From Branchipolynoe longqiensis (Eukaryota > Annelida > Polychaeta > Phyllodocida > Polynoidae), in assembly GCA_030323885.1 (NCBI GenBank), contig CM059190.1:106185856-106249855 (forward strand): 64,000 nt of DNA, read 5' to 3'. Made by a program: the position numbers and the translations under genes. Below the pieces are notes generated by a model. It saw only the letters and a program-made list of their open reading frames with translations. It had not been told where the DNA came from and searched no databases. Numbering within the stretch: the first letter of the stretch is position 1; each line of letters starts with the position of its first letter. Shown in pieces: positions 41,610 to 52,909 of this stretch.

Positions 41610-42260
41610 TCATTTTTCCGACACTTGGTGGCGCGTTGGTACTAGTGGGCCTAAATGGCCATTGACAATGCAGTGCAAAATGTTTATTTTATTCAAAATT
41701 AATAGAAATGCAGAACCATAATCTTATAAATTTAATATAATCTATTCGTTGAATATGTTTTCTATATGGGTACCAAGCGGTTTGTCTCTATGTGGTGTGG
41801 TTTTAGAGATATTTCACTTCTTCTGTATGAAGATTGCTCATGGCCATTGACAGTGCATTGAGTTTGCCGGTACGCGCAGTGCAAAACGTTTATTTTATTC
41901 AAAATTAATAGAAATGCGACACCTTAACCTTATAAATTTAAAGCGGTTTGTGTCTAGGTGGTGTGGTTTTAGAGATATTTCACTTCTTCTGTATGAATAT
42001 AATTCAAGATTGCTCACGCCATTGACAATGCATTGAGTTTGCCAGTACGCGCAGTGCAAAACGTCTATTTTATTCAAAATTAATAGATATATGCAGAACC
42101 CTAACCGTATAAATTTAATATAATCTATTCGTTGAATATGTTTTCTATATGTGTTCCAAGCGAGTTGCTTCTAGGTCGTGTGGTTTTAGAGATATTTCAC
42201 TTTTTCTGTATGAAGATTGCTCATAGCCATTGAGTTTGCAGTGTGCAGTTTAGGCCCACT
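41610..42260. mobile_element. Foldback element with three tandem M2-type units
   Basis: CTAGTGGGCCTAAA at the left and TTTAGGCCCACTCG at the right are inverted. Between them three units of about 160-200 bp repeat the M2 interior (ATTCAAAATTAATAGA(A)ATG; TTTTAGAGATATTTCAC; TGTATGAAGATTGCTCA). The same interior in single copy is at 39156-39511. Confidence 0.8.
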
Positions 42261-45200
42261 CGTTCAGTGGCGACGCGAACGGCAGGAATTTGAACTAAAA
42301 AGTCGGAGGTCCCCCATTAAAAAACAAGGTTGTAGAGAAATCTGTGCTGTATGTTATGAAAACGAGCTAAATTGTAGCTAGAAAACCCCCCTTTTGGCAA
42401 ACTGAAAGATAATGCCTACCTCAAAGCAGCTCTGCGCCGCTGAATGAGGCCTAGCATTGCCGTCGCTGCCGAACAGCTTTGCAGTGATCGGTGTTATTCG
42501 CACGTAGCTAAACCAATGACTGAACAATTGATACTTGTTGCTTCCTAGGCAAGGACGTAAAACAACAACACACAAACATTCAGTCATTGTCATCTTATTA
42601 TATAATAATCTATGACTGACCAATATGTGTGTTAATCATTTAATGTTATAAATGCATGATATATGTATGTCACTGTCTACGTAATATGTTGTTTTTATGT
42701 TATAAGGCTTTTTCGATTCCCCCTATAATGTGATCATAGTCTGACTTATATTACATCACTGGTTTTATCTTCGCCACCATAACCACACATGGTGTAAACA
42801 AACCGCCATAACATTTTGAGGTTAACGAAGTAGATTGTGTTACTCTGACAGTCCATGTCCATTAGCCGGTATTCAAAGATAAACAATCATTTATCTGATA
42901 TTCAGTCTTCAGACAATGAATTTTTTTCAGTTACACCAGAAGAACTAGTGTCATTGCTATATATAATAAATAGTACGTAATAAAGGCCTAATAAGTAACC
43001 ATGGTTGTTTAGGTTTAGGACGGTGGACGTGGTGCATATGTTTAGTCGTATCTGGCCAAGTACCATATTTAATCACAGTGTCTATGCATACGTGAGCCGT
43101 ACGCGTACCCTGGCGGTCGCGGGGATGTGCACGTCCGTTTGAAATTCGCCACTTTCACGGTTGACGTTGAGCAATGTGGACATGCAGCTATAAAATGTGC
43201 TACTTTCAGCTCATCTTAGCTCTTGTTTAAATAATGGTGATGTGGATATAAGCCTTAAAGTGACTGATTGTTTTGTGTGGAATTGTATGTTTCTTAGCTC
43301 AAAATGTTTAACTATGGCTAGTTTTGTCTTAGATATAATATGATCAGTTCATTATACTCGTGTAGGGTAAAACAACGCAGTCATTTGTGCTGCAGCAATG
43401 CTATATCTATGCGGAGCATTTATTTTTGCAAAATAAATTTTTATGCTTTCATTGTGTCGATTAAAAAGACCTTAATGCGCGATTGAAGAGAAAGATCCAT
43501 ATTTAATTTAACCTAAGAGCAATTCTCTCTGAAAGGATTAAAAAGCAGAGATAATAGTGAAAGTTTGGATATTCTGACTGTCAGTGCCAGTAGTAGCCGT
43601 ACCGGATCACAGCCTCAAAAACTATTTTCGCAAAATAAATTCAAGAGCTTCCAATCGGCTGATTAAAAAAAGCTGAATGTGAAATAGAAAGATCTGAACT
43701 ATTTTCCATGAAAATATAACTTTTATTGTTAGGTAGTAAATAGGTACTGTTAAATTTACGACGGGGCCAAATTGATATTTTAGCTGTTTTTAAAGTGGTA
43801 TATCGGTGTTATTTTTTTTCTTCCCAAAAATAAATGCAATCTATATGAAACTTGATTATGTCCTTAGTTTTGGTTTCCAAGTATATGCACGTGCTCTATG
43901 GCTTTGTGAATTTGCTAATTTGGCCAAATTTGTTTTTCGACGAGAAAAGCCCTCAAAATTATATTTTATAATGCTCATAACTTTTGAACCGACTATCAAA
44001 TGAAGATAAATTTCATACCACTGAAATCAGTGTATAAAGTTCTATCTGGTTATTACAAAAGTGAAATGCAAACATACATATCAAAAATCAGTTTGAAGTA
44101 CCTATTACGAGATGCAATAAATACAAACATTGAGTAAACTTGCATATTAGGAGTTTTAAATCATTTTGGTTGTTTGGTACTAATGTCACAGTTTTGATAC
44201 ACCGTTTCTGCGAACAACCCAAATACATCAAATTAGATTGGATCAGCTCACTGGTTGCCAAATCGGTCTCACTTCCTCAGCTTCTTGATTTGCACGCTTT
44301 GAATCAATTTACTATTTTTTACGCTGATTTAATAGCAAAAAGCTTGCTCTTTGATAGGTGTTGAACCTGAAATTTTGTCTTTGTCACTGTGAAATCTTGT
44401 TTTCAACTTTTCCTTTTGAATTTTCCCTCACTTCTATCACATGTATCTCAACATGTTTGGTCTCAAAATGAGGCTTAAACTGTCTTCTGTTCTGCCATTG
44501 TTAGATACTTTTAGTAACTGTTTAGCACGCCAATCACTGCCACACAAAAGACATGGGGGTTCAGTTCCAACTCCTGCCAGGTTTCATGCAGCCTGACTGA
44601 ATCATTGATGGCAGCCTGTTTGGGGTAGCTACAGTCATAATTTAAAGGGGAAAAAACATATTCTGCAATATTTAAGTATGTCCAATGACGAGGCCCACCA
44701 ACTGGGCAGCTCAGGGTGGGATAACTGGAAATATAAAAGCCAGATAACATATCCAACAACAATATAAATCTAATCAAATTCAAACAAACATAACTCAACC
44801 ACCTATTACGTACAGGCCTATGGACATGTAAATGAAATAGGCTAGTATAGAATTAAGTAGAAAAAAGCGGAAAACTCTTCCCAAGAAAACCCCAAAACAC
44901 TAACATAGAACCTTAAGAAAACAACTAACATAGTAATAAGAATAGAACAAAAATACAATGCCAAGAGGGCCCCAAAAAACTAACAGAGGCTACTAAACGT
45001 ACCAACAGACTATCTATCTGCTACTGAAATGCAGACAATCAAATAACTTATCAGCAGCTACTGCTTGGTAAGACAACACCAACACTACAGCTGGCCAGCA
45101 TTGAAAACAAGCCTGGGTACCCGGGCTTACATGCTATAGACAGTATAAATACAGCCTCAATTTAAACAAAAAAAATAAAAATAAAAATAAAAATTAGCAG

Positions 45201-45834
45201 TGCAACATGGGAACCAAACTCACTCCAAAACAGAATATTTTCCTACTTGACATGTTTAGGGCATATTACATGCCACTTGCTTTATAAGCAGCAAAAGTAA
45301 CAAGTTGAAGCCTAAAACTATGTTTTTGTGTGTTATTTTATCAGATTTAAACTAGTGCTTTACATGATGTTCAAAATGCCTTTTTTGTGTGTGCAAAGTA
45401 CTGTACATGTGTAAACAAAATTGTTTACAATCGTATTGCACTTATATAGGATAAGATAGTGCCATGGATGTAAAAGATAATAATGAACATTTGATTTGAT
45501 TTGACCTTGAATAAATGCATTTTATTATCTGAATAATCGTGTAACATGGAGACCAAAGTACAAACTTACACAAATTGAATCAAACATGCAAAGCATGAAA
45601 ATGCAATTTAAAAAAATTGAGATTATAATTTTGTACTAGAAATAATGATGTGATTAAAATGTATTTTGCCTTCAGCAGGCAGTCTCAAACATCGTGATTT
45701 AAGCATTTGCAGAATCATGAAAAATTAAGGGCACAAATTAAATATTAAAAGAATTCATAACTTACGGGCTAATAGTACTAATAGACCAATTTACTATTAC
45801 TATATATATGTTTGTAATCAAAATGATACGATCT
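42261..45834. other. RNF139 intron, long stretch without recognised features
   Basis: AT-rich sequence. A short S1 SINE piece lies at 42485-42570 (AAACCAATGACTGAACAATT; GCAAGGACGTAAAACAACAA, with the body deleted). GGTTCAGTTCCAACTCC near 44560 resembles a B box. Frames up to about 95 codons have no identifiable content. Confidence 0.5.
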
Positions 45835-45854
45835 TTCTAACTGTAACCATGAAA

Positions 45855-45965
45855 AGTTAGTTAAATAGGGATTATAGAAGATCCAATCTGACCTGACTTG
45901 ACCTGTCTATTTAACTAACTGTTTAGGGTTAGGACTAAAGTCCTGGTAGACGTTAAAGTAGCACC
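45855..45965. repeat. Repeat shared with 55830-55930
   Basis: GAAGATCCAATCTGACCTG, TATTTAACTAACTGTTTAGG and AAAGTCCTGGTAGACG here match GAAGACCCAATCCTACCTG, TATTTAACTAACTGTTTAGG and AAAGTCCCGGTAGACC there, in the same orientation. It is an unclassified interspersed repeat and ends about 110 bp before RNF139 exon 2. Confidence 0.85.
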
Positions 45966-46072
45966 AACTGTCGTTACCATGTATTCAAATCGTGCATCCA
46001 ATAGCTCTTGGTATAGGGCAAAGGTGCTTGCGTACATAAGAACTACTAATACCTGTTGTGTGTACATTTCAG

Positions 46073-47886
46073 GCTTTGTGGTGTCTGCGGTTATCTTCCT
46101 GCTACCAACTCGCCAGAACTTGGACGTCTACAGTGTGATCCTCTCTTCCTTCGTACTGTGGTTCTCCTACTGGTTCAACCAGTACTGCATCACACTTGAC
46201 ACCTTAGACGATGAAGCCCAAGGCGAGACCGGTGGTCTGCTGTCCATGCAGCTCGAGCGCCTTGTCGCCAACCTCATTGCGCAGATTGGCATGGCGTTCA
46301 GCTACAACAACTTCCGGCTGGACTCTGCTTGGAGCAGCCGTGGGCCCTACCTGCGGAGCATCATGAGTAAGTTCCGAGCAGGGACCTATTTCTGCCTGCT
46401 TCAGCCAATCATCTGGCGACTGCTGGCCCTGCCAAATGACAAGCTAAAGTGGGTGCCTGTCTTCAGTGTGCTCGTTGTTGTCTTGGAGTTGCTGTCAACT
46501 ATTTTGATACAGACAAAGGCGATACTGTTGTGGTTTAAGCGTTCTTACATGACAGCTCGCTACATGCTTCGGACATATGGAATCCAGACCTTCCTTGAAA
46601 GCCAGTGGCTTCGACTGCACGTGCCAAATGTTCTTCGTGTTTTCTGGATCACACGCGTTGCCTACCAAATCACTTACTTAGGAGTATTAAAACTGACAAT
46701 GGCCCCTGTTGACACCAACACTGAGGGTAACGCGACTGGGTGGTACCACTTTGAGCTGGTTGTGCTTGACATTGGCAAACAGGTTCTCATAGCGGGCTGT
46801 GAGACAACCGTGGCCCTGCTGGGCATGACCAGTGTGGTCTCGCACTTCACACACTACATTGGCCTAATCATGGCTGGCTTCATCGGCTCACAAAACGACG
46901 AAGACAAGAACATGGGCACCATGTCCGCCATCTTGTTTTTCATACTTGCCTTACAGACGGGTCTGACGAGCCTCGAGGAGAACCAGCGACTCATTAGGCT
47001 CTACCGCAACTTCTGTCTGTTGTCCACCGCCATCCTGCACTTTGTGCACACCATGGTGAACCCCCTGCTGATGAACCTGAGTGCTTCGCAGAGCGGCTCA
47101 TGGGTGAAACACGCACGTGTGCTGCTCATGTGCCTCTTCCTAGTGGTCTTCCCGGTGTGGTTCCTGAACGTGCTGTGGTCACAACACGTGGTCAGCACAT
47201 GGCTGCTGGCAGTCACAGCTTTCAGTGTAGAGGTCATCATCAAGGTCATCATCTCGCTCTTGGTCTATTTGCTCTTCATGATGGACGCGTACCATGACAC
47301 GTTTTGGGAGCAGCTAGACGATTATGTCTATTACATCAAGTCAGCCGGCAACACCATCGAGTTCACCTTCGGCATCTTCCTGTTTGGCAACGGCGCCTGG
47401 ATCATGATCTTTGAGTCCGGCGGTGCGATCCGAGCTGGCATGATGGTGATCCATGCCTACTTCAACATCTGGGTGCAGGCGAAGGAGGGCTGGAAGGTGT
47501 TCATGAAGCGCCGCACTGCGGTGAACAAGATCAACTCGTTGCCTGTGGCGACCCCGCTGCAGCTGCTCGAACACAATGACGTGTGCGCCATCTGCTACCA
47601 GGATCTGATGAGTGCGCGCATCACGCGCTGTAAGCACCTCTTCCACGGAGTCTGCCTCCGCAAGTGGCTGTATGTGCAGGACTGCTGCCCACTCTGCCAC
47701 AAGCTCATCTACAAGTCCGAGACGGTGCTCAGTGACACGGAGGAGGGCGACAACCAGCCAGACGACAATGCCAACGTGGTGGCGCAGGAACAGCAGAATG
47801 GCCATCTGCCACTGCCACCGGACGAGCAGATGGAGAGAGACGCAGATGTTGATGCTGAGGTGGACCCGCATGCTCACCAAGATTAA
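46073..47886 (+). CDS. RNF139: RNF139/TRC8-like E3 ligase, exon 2 (membrane domain and RING-H2)
   Basis: The acceptor is GTGTACATTTCAG (ends 46072), with a good branch-point word (TACTAAT near 46044). It begins in phase 1 and stops at TAA 47884-47886. With exon 1 it predicts 660 residues, close to vertebrate TRC8. The N-terminal 540 residues form many hydrophobic segments, with FFILALQTGL, RLYRNFCLLSTAILHFVH and MMDAYHDTFWEQLDDYVYYI as family-typical text. The RING-H2 spans residues 561-598 (CAICYQDL ... CKHLFHGVC ... CCPLC, C3H2C3 complete). The tail after it is acidic. TRC8 is an ER-membrane ubiquitin ligase with a sterol-sensing-like region, acting in ER-associated degradation and sterol control (family knowledge). 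RNF145 is the alternative, but the text fits TRC8 better. Confidence 0.96.
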
Positions 47887-48690
47887 AGACGGCCTATTTA
47901 GGGCACGTCATCACCTAGACAAGAATCCTATCACCTGTACACACACCACTCCATCCCATCAGCATCAACCTTCACAGAGGCTCGCCTCAGCATCATCCGT
48001 CATCGTGACAACTGCCAAATGTTCCCCCATCACACAGCGTGTTGATACATACCGGTATGGTATGGTGTGGTTGTGGTATTAAGAAACTAGTGTAGAGGAC
48101 TTCTAAACTTGTATGTGTAATGTGGACACTTTTTTTTCTCTCCTCCCCATCCCCCCCCCCATTTCTTTCTTTTCCTTCTGTCCTCCTTTCCTTTTCTTCT
48201 TTCTTACTTTTCCCCCCTTAATTACATAATCTGTTGCTTCCTCAGAGAAGCTGTGTTGTTATTAGGCGGTAATTCCGATGGATAATTAATCTCGTCTTCG
48301 TTGTTACTACTTGAAGAAATTAATACCATTGCGGCAATGTGATACACTAGTACGATGCCTAATTTAAGATTGACACTTTCTTGTAGGTTATTTTTCTTTA
48401 ATTGTTGGATTTAAGCAAATCGCCGATATATTTATTTTATATCAAATCGCTGTTATGCCTTTTTATATTCTGGTTATTATTCTGAAAGGAACTGCGAGCA
48501 TTTAATTTTATTTATTTAATTATCATTTACGAGCGTAGCATATTGCATATCTTAAATATTGATCAGTTAGGTTTTCTTTGGCAATTTATGTATAAATTGT
48601 CACGGAGGTGTTCATAAGATCATTCATATGTGATATAATTTTGCACTGATATCAATAAGCTCTTAGCTGTCGTGGTAATGCAGTGCAACT
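47887..48690. other. Presumed RNF139 3' UTR and flank
   Basis: A pyrimidine-rich stretch lies at 48125-48215, followed by AT-rich sequence. I see no clear AATAAA. No gene. Confidence 0.5.
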
Positions 48691-48746
48691 TTCCTAGTAG
48701 TGAGCAGAGCACCAGCAATAGCTAATAACATAGGTTATATTAGGGT

Positions 48747-48818
48747 TTTTACCTCGGTACTAAGCCTCTGGCTACACGTGGTCGAGGGAGAAGGAAGCAA
48801 CATCCGGGTTCAGCAATT
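48747..48818. repeat. Left inverted terminal repeat of element E
   Basis: TTTTACCTCGGTACTAAGCC ... GGTCGAGGGAGA (48747-48791) pairs with 53943-53987. The continuation (GAAGGAAGCAACATCCGGGT to 48818) pairs with 54183-54210. Confidence 0.9.
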
Positions 48819-49635
48819 AGCATATTCCGCTCATAACTGGTGGACGTTACGAGCAGCTCAGCAGTTTTTACCAAGGATTTACTCAGTTTCTATCGTAAGT
48901 ACCGAGACATAAACTGACATACATGTTTATGAATGATCATAGCACATGCTTATCAACTTTTCTACAAGTTGGTTTTACTATTCATACTTATTTCTGAAGC
49001 TGTGCTTTTATCCGGTGCCGTAGATTGGAGGCATCCATTTTGTTTTTGCCGAACGGAGAGACATGTTGGCAGGAGTCATTTCGTTGATTAGATAGTTTTT
49101 ATTTTTGCCGCCCGTTGCCGAACGGAGAGAGATGTTGGCCGGAGCCATTTCGTCGTTACGTTAGCTTTTTCTGAGGCGTACCTCCGAGTTTCATAGCATT
49201 TTCTCCAACTCGTTGGCGTAGAAGCCACGGGAGGGAGAAGTGTATGTTACAGAGAGCCTGGGCGGGAACAGTACACTGGTCCCGACCCCTCGATCAGTTC
49301 GTCCGACCGTTACTCTTTCGATACACCCTTAGCTTATCACTCCTGGTGTAAAACTGGTGTAAATACTGTTTTATTACCCTTTCATTGCCATGGGCACGTT
49401 TAGCACTGTTCCACTGGTTCAGTTGCTCCTTGAGTACGTTTTAATTTACTTTTAGTGGTTTCAGACGACTCGAGATGGCCGCGAAGCGAGGTAACAAGGG
49501 TGTACCACACACGTTGAGTGAGGGAGACGCGACCCCCTGGACAGCTGTCCGCGCCGTCACGTGACCGCTCACCGGAGGCAGGGCCCTCCCAAGCCGATGG
49601 GAACGACAATATCATTCGGCTCATTCGTGAGCAGC

Positions 49636-49853
49636 TCCTAGCCAGGTGCTCGGCATTATTAGGATATGGCAAGGACTGGTGTGCTCAGTGTCAGGATAAT
49701 GTGACTGAGTGGGATACCAGGTCATGGTGCCGGCGGCCTGGTTTTCCAGTGGGACAGCACTATAAAGTCGCCAGGAGTGGGCACTGTCACAAGTCGGTAC
49801 CCGTCCTGATATGACCTTAGATGTTGCTAGGACGTAAAACAACAACAAACAAA
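49636..49853 (+). mobile_element. 5'-truncated S1 SINE in element E gag
   Basis: Begins within the S1 body (CCTAGCCAGGTGCTCGGCAT) and runs through CCAGTGGGACAGCACTATAA to the tail GACCTTAGATGTTGCTAGGA and AACAACAAACAAA. The tRNA-like head is missing. No clear target duplication is visible. Confidence 0.9.
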
Positions 49854-50112
49854 CCTCCCGACCCCGCCGTCTAAGACTTTGACAAATCCACACCCCGCCC
49901 CCCCCCCCCAGTCGGAGGAATCCGAGTGGGAGGATTTCTCCGAACCGCAGACTACTGACTCGGAGATCCCTTTGGGGAGAAAGAGAAAACGCTCCCGAAA
50001 GCATTCGTCTGAAGGAGACGAATACTACAAAGCGAGAAACAAACTCAGGAAAGACAAAAGGACGAAAAAGAAGTCAAAATCCAAGAAAAAGAAGGCCAAA
50101 TCCTCGTCGTCT

Positions 50113-50159
50113 CCCCGTCCTGATATGACCTTAGATGTTGCTAGGACGTAAAACAACAA
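50113..50159 (+). mobile_element. 47-bp S1 SINE tail with 11-bp target duplication
   Basis: Only the tail is present (CCCCGTCCTGATATGACC through GTAAAACAACAA). It is flanked by CCTCGTCGTCT (50102-50112) and CCTCATCGTCT (50160-50170), an 11-bp duplication with one mismatch. This is a second, independent insertion in the same gag frame. Confidence 0.88.
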
Positions 50160-51079
50160 CCTCATCGTCTGACTCCTCGGGTGACTCTACCACTACAGAC
50201 TATCCGCATGCGGGTACCTTTGCCGACATCACGGAAAAGGTATCCAAAAAGATATGTGCGGACAAAAAGAAGAAACACTTGCTCATTAATGCGCAGGAAC
50301 TTGAAGAGCCATTTTGACACCTTCAAACCGACGGAGACCTTGACCAAGCTCGCGGAGCAGTATACAGGGATCAAAGGGATCCCTCAGGCCACCATCAAAG
50401 AGATGGATGATGACGTCACTATGAGCGACGATCGAAAGAAGTTCGAGACCTGTCTCCACACGGTCCACAAAGGCGTGCTAGTCGCAGTCGCCGCCATCAT
50501 GCCGGTTGCTAGCCGTATGATGACCGGCAACAAGTTCACCACCGTCACGGCTGACATGAACTCGGCGATTGTGGCGCTGACAGCGACCAGCAATTTCCTC
50601 TCGTACCGTAGGTTCGAGAACGTGTTTAAATCGGTCACCACCGACGCCGGGAAACAAGTGGCAAGGTCCAAAAAGGTGGTCGATAACGATGGCAAGGAGT
50701 ACACACTCTTCCTAGCGCCCAAGCCCATCAAAGGCAAGCCACTAGATCACACGAAAATGTTTGGAGGCCAACTGCAGTACTTGTTTAAACAAGTGGAAAC
50801 AGCAGCCAAACAATCAAAGCACCTCAACGGCAAGAAGGATGCGAACACGTCCAAATTAAAGAAATCCAGGTCGGATTTTCGAGGGCGGCAAACCGGCCTA
50901 CCCCACAGCCGATTCGGAAACCGGAACCACAACTACCAGCCGAGGGGACGCAGTCAGAGGAACCAGTACGGCTGGAACGACGGGAACCGCCCCTTCAGGA
51001 GAGACTCGTCCTCCCAGAAGCAGTTCCCCAAACCAGGCCACACAAACCAGTGTAAGCACGTTTAAAGCGGGTAACGTTG

Positions 51080-52909
51080 CTAACCATTTAAACAACTGGG
51101 AACAGCTTACTAATAATCAGAAGTCCTAGATATAGTTAGGGGGTTTTTCATTCCATTCATAGAAGCCCCGGTACAGGACAGAGTGCCTTTTCCTTACCGA
51201 CTAGCGGTAGACGAAGAACTAGCTTTAGATCTAGAAGTGACAAAATTTGTCACTACGGGTATCATTACCCCTGTTCTGCATACAGACGGAGAATACATTT
51301 CCAATATTTTCTCAAGGCCTAAACCTAATGGGGATGTTAGAATGATTTTGGATTTAAAAACCCTTAATGACATAGTAGTATATAACCACTTCAAAATGTT
51401 TTCCTTAGAAACAGCTAAAGACCTGGTGATGCCCAGTTCTTGGATGGCAAGTGTAGATCTAAAAGATGCCTATTATACGGTCCCAATATTTGAAGCACAC
51501 CGAAAATTCCTTCGGTTTGTTTGGAGAGATCAACTCTATCAGTTTACATGTTTACCAAACGGTCTGGCTTGTGCCCCACGGTTATTTACAATGTTGCTAA
51601 AGCCTGTCTTTGCTGAAATGGCCAAGAAGGGCCATGTTATGTTCCCTTACATAGATGATTCGTTTATTGTCACCCGCTCCAAACACGATTGTCACTTAGC
51701 ATTAAAGGACTTATGTGATACGTTACGCCGTTTGGGCTTTTACATTCATGAGAACAAATCCGTTCTCTTACCTACCACAAATTAAAAAAATTTGGGGTTC
51801 TTTATAGACACACAACAAATGACCATCTCCTTGACTTCAGACATGGTTGATAAATTTAACACCACAGTTACTAAATTATTAACAATAAAAAGACCAAAAA
51901 TAAGGCAAGTAGCAGTCCTCATCGGACTAATGGTCGCTTATGCACCAGCTGTGTTATATGGCAAAGCACATATAAAATCTTTAGAGATCGATAAAAAATA
52001 TCGCCTTAACCAGAGCCAAAGGGAATTTTGAAAATATTATGACCATTTCCAAAGCAGGACACGCAAACATACTTTGGTGGCTAAAACACATCACTCATAC
52101 CCATAATCCCATCCGATGAACCTAACACGATAGTCACTACTGATGCCTCGTTAGAAGGATGGGGCGCCCACAGAGATAATGAAGCCACAGGGGGCCGTTG
52201 GTTAGACGAAGAGATAGATGACCACATAAATGTGTTAGAGCTACGAGCTATTTATTTAGGCTTTACAAGCTTGATCAAAGTACAAAAACTTAGTGTCTAG
52301 GTGTTAACTGATAACACTACCGCGATGGCATACATTCGCAACATGGGAGGTACTAAATCCTCCGCATGCAACACCGTAGCTAAACTCATCTGGGATTGGG
52401 CTGAAAAACAAAAAGTTTGGATCACAGTGGCGCATATTCCGGGCACTCAAAATACATTAGCAGACAACAAAAGCCACCACTTCCATGACCATTTAGAATG
52501 GTCACTTATTATAGACATTTTTGACACAATTTGTCAAAAATGGGGAACTCCAGAAATAGATCTTTTTGCCTCTCTTATGAACAAAAAACTTAATAAATAT
52601 GTATCTTGGCATCCAGAGCCAGATTCCTGGCAAGTGGATGCATTTTCTATAATCTGGAATAAAGCGTTTTATTATATCTTTCCCCCATTCAGCCTACTAA
52701 GCAGAGTAGCCAGAAAGATCGGGCTAGACCAGGCACATGCAGTGCTGGTGGTACCGGACTGGAACACTCAGCCGTGGCGGGCAGCAGTCGAATGGGAATC
52801 GAAAGATCTTTTAAGATTCCCAAGAGGTCCAATAAACCTACAACATCAGGGCAAAGTGTCAAACCAAGGGGACGTGTCCACGACACCGCTGTTGGCATTC
52901 CTTTTTTAA
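51080..52909 (+). pseudogene. RT-RNase H-methyltransferase-like ORF of element E
   Basis: RT text includes FSRPKPNGDVRMILDLKTLN, ASVDLKDAYYTVPIFEAHRK, FTCLPNGLACAPRLFT and the catalytic YIDDSF. After an in-frame TAA (51783-51785) the same frame continues to 52031, then shifts. RNase H shows TTDASLEGWGAH, NVLELRAIY and LTDNTTAMAYI, with another in-frame TAG at 52298-52300. The end (EIDLFASLMNKKLNKYVSWH; YYIFPPFSLLSRV; LVVPDWNTQPW) is the DAM-methyltransferase-like domain characteristic of DIRS pol. It overlaps the recombinase ORF by 136 bp in a different frame, as in DIRS elements. Confidence 0.92.

Larger units (their letters stand above)
49477..51065 (+). pseudogene. Gag-like ORF of element E, interrupted by SINE pieces
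   Basis: A plausible start is ATG 49477 (MAAKRGNKGV), with a frame change by about 49518. The N-terminal part is acidic then very Lys-rich (RKRKRSRKHSS; KKKSKSKKKKAKSSSS). The C-terminal part holds FDTFKPTETLTKLAEQYTGI, a helical middle, and an Arg/Gly/Asn/Gln-rich tail (GNRNHNYQPRGRSQRNQYGW), consistent with an RNA-binding capsid-like protein. SINE sequence splits it at 49636-49853 and 50113-50159. Assignment as gag rests on position and composition, since DIRS gags are poorly conserved. Confidence 0.75.

Noticed and set aside
47341..47880. 179-codon minus-strand frame in RNF139
   Set aside because: Shadow of the RING-containing exon; no independent features.
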